From the NCBI RefSeq assembly GCF_033115175.1, contig NC_084838.1:41705468-41769467 (forward strand): a stretch of 64,000 nucleotides of DNA. The letters run 5' to 3'. This document shows, one piece after another, positions 61,364-64,000 of the stretch (its first letter is position 1; every line of letters begins with the position of its first letter). The stretch comes from Lepus europaeus. Its lineage: Eukaryota; Chordata; Mammalia; Lagomorpha; Leporidae. The position numbers and the translations under genes are program-made. Under the pieces are notes generated by a model. It saw nothing but the letters and a program-made list of their open reading frames with translations, was not told where the DNA came from and searched no databases.

Positions 61364-61668
61364 GGGACCAGCGCTATGGTGTAGTAAGTTAAGCCTCTGC
61401 CTGTAGCACCGGCATCCCATATGGGCACTGGTTCCAGTTCTGGCTGCTCCACTTCTGATCCAGCTCTCTGCTAATGCACCTGGGAAAGCAGTGGAGGACA
61501 GCCCAAGTACTTGGGCTCTTGCACCCATGTGGAAGGCTTGGAAGAAGCTCCTGGTTCCTGATTGGCCCAGCTCTGACCGTTGCAGCCATTTGGGGAGTGA
61601 ACCAATGGACGAAGACATCTCTCTCTAACTCTGCCTTTCAAATAAATAAATATACCTTAAAAAAAATC
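61364..61668 (+). repeat. Type A SINE
   Basis: GGGACCAGCGCTATGGTGTAG head, CTTTCAAATAAATAAATATA tail. AGAAATTT before and after. Confidence 0.87.
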
Positions 61669-61693
61669 AGAAATTTAAGAAGAATCATTCTGT

Positions 61694-62032
61694 TAAGGGG
61701 AAGGTGTTTGGCATAGCAGTTAAGATGCTCCCTGGAGGGGCTGGCGCTGTGGTGTAGTGGGTAAAGCTGCTGCCTGCAGTGCCAGCATCCCAGTATGGGT
61801 GCCAGTTTGAGACCCGGCTGCTCCACTTCTGATCCAGCTCCCTGCTATGGCCTGGGAAAGCAGCAGAAGATGGCCCAAGTCCTTGGGCCCCTGAACCCGC
61901 ATGGGAGACTCAGAAGCTCCTGGCTTTGGGTTGGCGCAGCTCTGACAGTTGCAGCCAAATGGGGAGTAAACCAATGGATGGAAGACCTCTCTCTCTGCCT
62001 CTCCTCTCTCTGCTTAACTCTTTCAAATACAT

Positions 62033-62065
<33 letters not shown>

Positions 62066-62118
62066 GACACTTGTTGGAAGGGCCTGCACTGTGGTGTAGC
62101 AGGTAAAGACTCTGCCTA
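61694..62118 (+). repeat. SINE head fragment, followed by a full type A SINE
   Basis: AAGGTGTTTGGCATAGCAGTT (61700) is an old head interrupted by the complete element 61737-62065 (GGGGCTGGCGCTGTGGTGTAG to A(25)). A further head starts at about 62080 (GGCCTGCACTGTGGTGTAGC). Confidence 0.8.
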
Positions 62119-62790
62119 TCGGGCCAGAACTGTGGTGCAGTACGTTAAAGCCCTGGCCTGCATCCCATATGGGTGACTGCCCCACTTCTGATTTAGCTCT
62201 CTGCTAATGAACCTGGAAGAGCAGTGGAAGATGGCCCAAATCCTTGGGCCCCTGTACCCACATGGGAGACCTGAAAGAAACTCCTGGCTTCAAATCAGCT
62301 CAGCTCTGGTCGTTATGGTCATTTGGGGAGTGAACTAGCAGATGGAAGACCTCTTTGTCTCTACTTCTCTCTGTAACTTTTCAAGACTTTGTTTGAAAGA
62401 AAAAAAAAAAAAAAACTCTGTCTGCAGAATTGGCATCCCATATGGGCACCAGTTCGAGTCTGGCTGCTCCATTTCCAATCCAGCTCCCGGCTAATGTGCC
62501 TGGGAAAGCAGCGGAAGATGACCTATGTGCATGGACCTTTGCACCCACTTGGGAGACCAATGAGAAACTTTTGGCTATCTGGGTTCAAGTTTTAGCTCCA
62601 CTCCCGATTCCAGCTTCCTGTTACTGGGCACCCTTGACAGCTCAAATTCCTGGGTCCTAGCCACCCTTGTGGAAGACTTGATTTCAGTTCCGAATTCCTG
62701 TCATCAGCCTGACCCAGAGCTAGCTGCTGCAGGCATTTGGGGAGTAAACCAGTAGATGGAAGCTCCCTGCCTTTCAAATAAAATGAAAAT
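62077..62790 (+). repeat. Type A SINE split by another forward SINE
   Basis: The outer head stops at ACTCTGCCTAT (about 62118) and resumes at 62417 with ACTCTGTCTGCAG; this pair is the TSD. The inner element is 62120-62416. The outer part then grades into a second old copy and ends GCCTTTCAAATAAAATG. Confidence 0.8.
62120..62416 (+). repeat. Type A SINE, nested
   Basis: GGGCCAGAACTGTGGTGCAG head, TTGGGGAGTGAACTAGCAG, tail A(18). Confidence 0.85.
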
Positions 62791-62847
62791 GGAAGGAAAA
62801 AAACAAAAAACAACAACCAAACAAAAAAAAACCACAACAAACTCTGG

Positions 62848-63130
62848 TGGCTGGCGCTGTGGCACAAGTTAGGCAACTGTCTATGATGCTGGCCATCGCA
62901 TATGGAAGCCAGTTTGATTCCTAGCTGGTCCACTTCCCATCCAGCATCCTGCTAAATGTCCTAGGAAAGCAGTGGAAGATGGCCCAAGTGTTTGAGTCTC
63001 TCCACCCACGTGGGAGACCTGGAAAATTATCCTAGCTTTGGCCTGGCCCAGCCCTGGCTATTGTGGCCATTTGGGGAATGAACCAGGGATGGAAGGTTAA
63101 TCTTTACCTATCTAATTCTGCCTTTCAAGC
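62848..63130 (+). repeat. SINE
   Basis: GGTGGCTGGCGCTGTGGCAC head, GGCCATTTGGGGAATGAACC, TCTGCCTTTCAAGCAG end. Confidence 0.82.
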
Positions 63131-63345
63131 AGCAGCAGGACTGGACTCGGGAAGAAGCCGAGAACTCAATCTAGGTTTCCTGTGTGGGCAGCACGACCCC
63201 AATTACTTGAGCCATTGCTGCTGCCTCTGTTGCATTTGCAGGAATGCTGCAGTCAGAACTTGGGAGTTAGTACTGGAGCTAGGGATTAAACTCAGGCACT
63301 CTGGTATGGGATGCAGGGACCTTAACCACTAGCTACATGCCTGCC
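63131..63345 (-). repeat. Old SINE fragment (reverse)
   Basis: GAACTCAATCTAGGTTTCC, GGTATGGGATGCAGGGACC, end AGCTACATGCCTGCC. Confidence 0.68.
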
Positions 63346-64000
63346 TTGTATGTATATCTCTTAAATAAGGACTTAAATCACAACACCAGCATCAGACACT
63401 AGTAAATAATCTTTCTTAATCACTTAAGAGGCAAACTCTCTTGTTACACCAGTAAAACAATTAAACTCAGCCAGGTTTTCCTGGTTGTTCTGTATTACTG
63501 TAAAGAGCATCATGAATAAGCACAGCATACACAAATGGCTTCAGCTGCAACAGAGGTCCTATGTATTGGCTAGTGGCAGAAAAGTAGACTTCTGGAAATT
63601 ATTCTAAGGACAATGCTACCAAACATAGGCCCAATGAGAAAAATACAGATTTGTGAAACTCAAAAAGCAAATTTTGAGAAAATATGGGAGGGGAGGTGCC
63701 GGTATCACGATTCCTATGGGAGAATACAGCCACCCCTTGATATCCTTAGAGACTTGTTCCTAAAGACAACAAAACCCAAGAATGCTCAAGCCCTTATAAG
63801 ATCACAATTCTTTGCCTAAATCCCTCCTCACTCCCAAATCCTTAGAAGTATGCATATCCTTTAACCTAATAATTCCTAAGAAAATCAGTACAAAGAATTT
63901 AATCATATTAAAACGTGTAGAAGAACCATGGTTTCACAGGTGACAAGTTTGAAACAAATCATTTATGGTGCAACTGATATCAAAGTCACTGCTATTACAT
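63346..64000. other. DNAJA1: DNAJA1 intron, unique sequence to window edge
   Basis: No exon, SINE or RNA gene recognised. The next upstream DNAJA1 exon must lie beyond 64000. Confidence 0.55.

Overview
This is a mammalian nuclear genome window, most likely rabbit (Oryctolagus) or another lagomorph. Two things point there: dozens of lagomorph C-type SINEs (tRNA-derived, with heads like GGGGCTGGCGCTGTGG and tails of AAATAAATAAA) and an L1 3' end of the rabbit type. The genes are intron-containing, with GT-AG junctions and CpG-rich promoters.

Layout. (1) 1-3020: the last two exons of B4GALT1 on the + strand, with a long 3' UTR ending at an AATAAA. (2) 3020-22900: intergenic DNA with SINE clusters at 3.4-4.2, 6.0-8.1, 12.3-13.2, 15.5-18.1 and 20.2-22.8 kb, and long SINE-poor, GC-rich stretches between them (8.1-12.3, 13.2-15.5 and 18.1-20.2 kb). 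(3) 22950-23690: an intronless, full-length POLR2I retrocopy on the - strand inside a CpG-rich block. (4) 24830-52220: the complete SMU1 gene on the + strand. All 12 coding exons can be placed, and they sum to exactly 513 codons. Its introns are packed with nested SINEs. (5) 52220-57430: the interval between two convergent genes, holding an RPL23A processed pseudogene, SINEs and an old L1 fragment. (6) 57430-64000: the last four coding exons of DNAJA1 on the - strand, whose 5' part lies beyond the window.

The order B4GALT1-SMU1-DNAJA1 with these orientations is the arrangement I recall from human 9p, here reversed. The three genes are ordinary housekeeping loci (Golgi galactosyltransferase, spliceosome factor, Hsp40 co-chaperone) and do not form a pathway.

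Two SINE subtypes recur. 'Type A' runs from GGGGCTGGCGCTGTGG to CAAATAAATAAATCTT. 'Type B' runs from GGCCGGCGCCGTGGCTCAAC to CCTGCCTGTC followed by A(n); it looks younger and often has clean target-site duplications (TSDs). These labels are mine, based on sequence likeness, and are not database assignments.

I found no new biological system. The most interesting observations are a type B SINE whose TSD duplicated the splice donor of a DNAJA1 exon, and the intact POLR2I retrocopy with its own CpG-rich upstream block.
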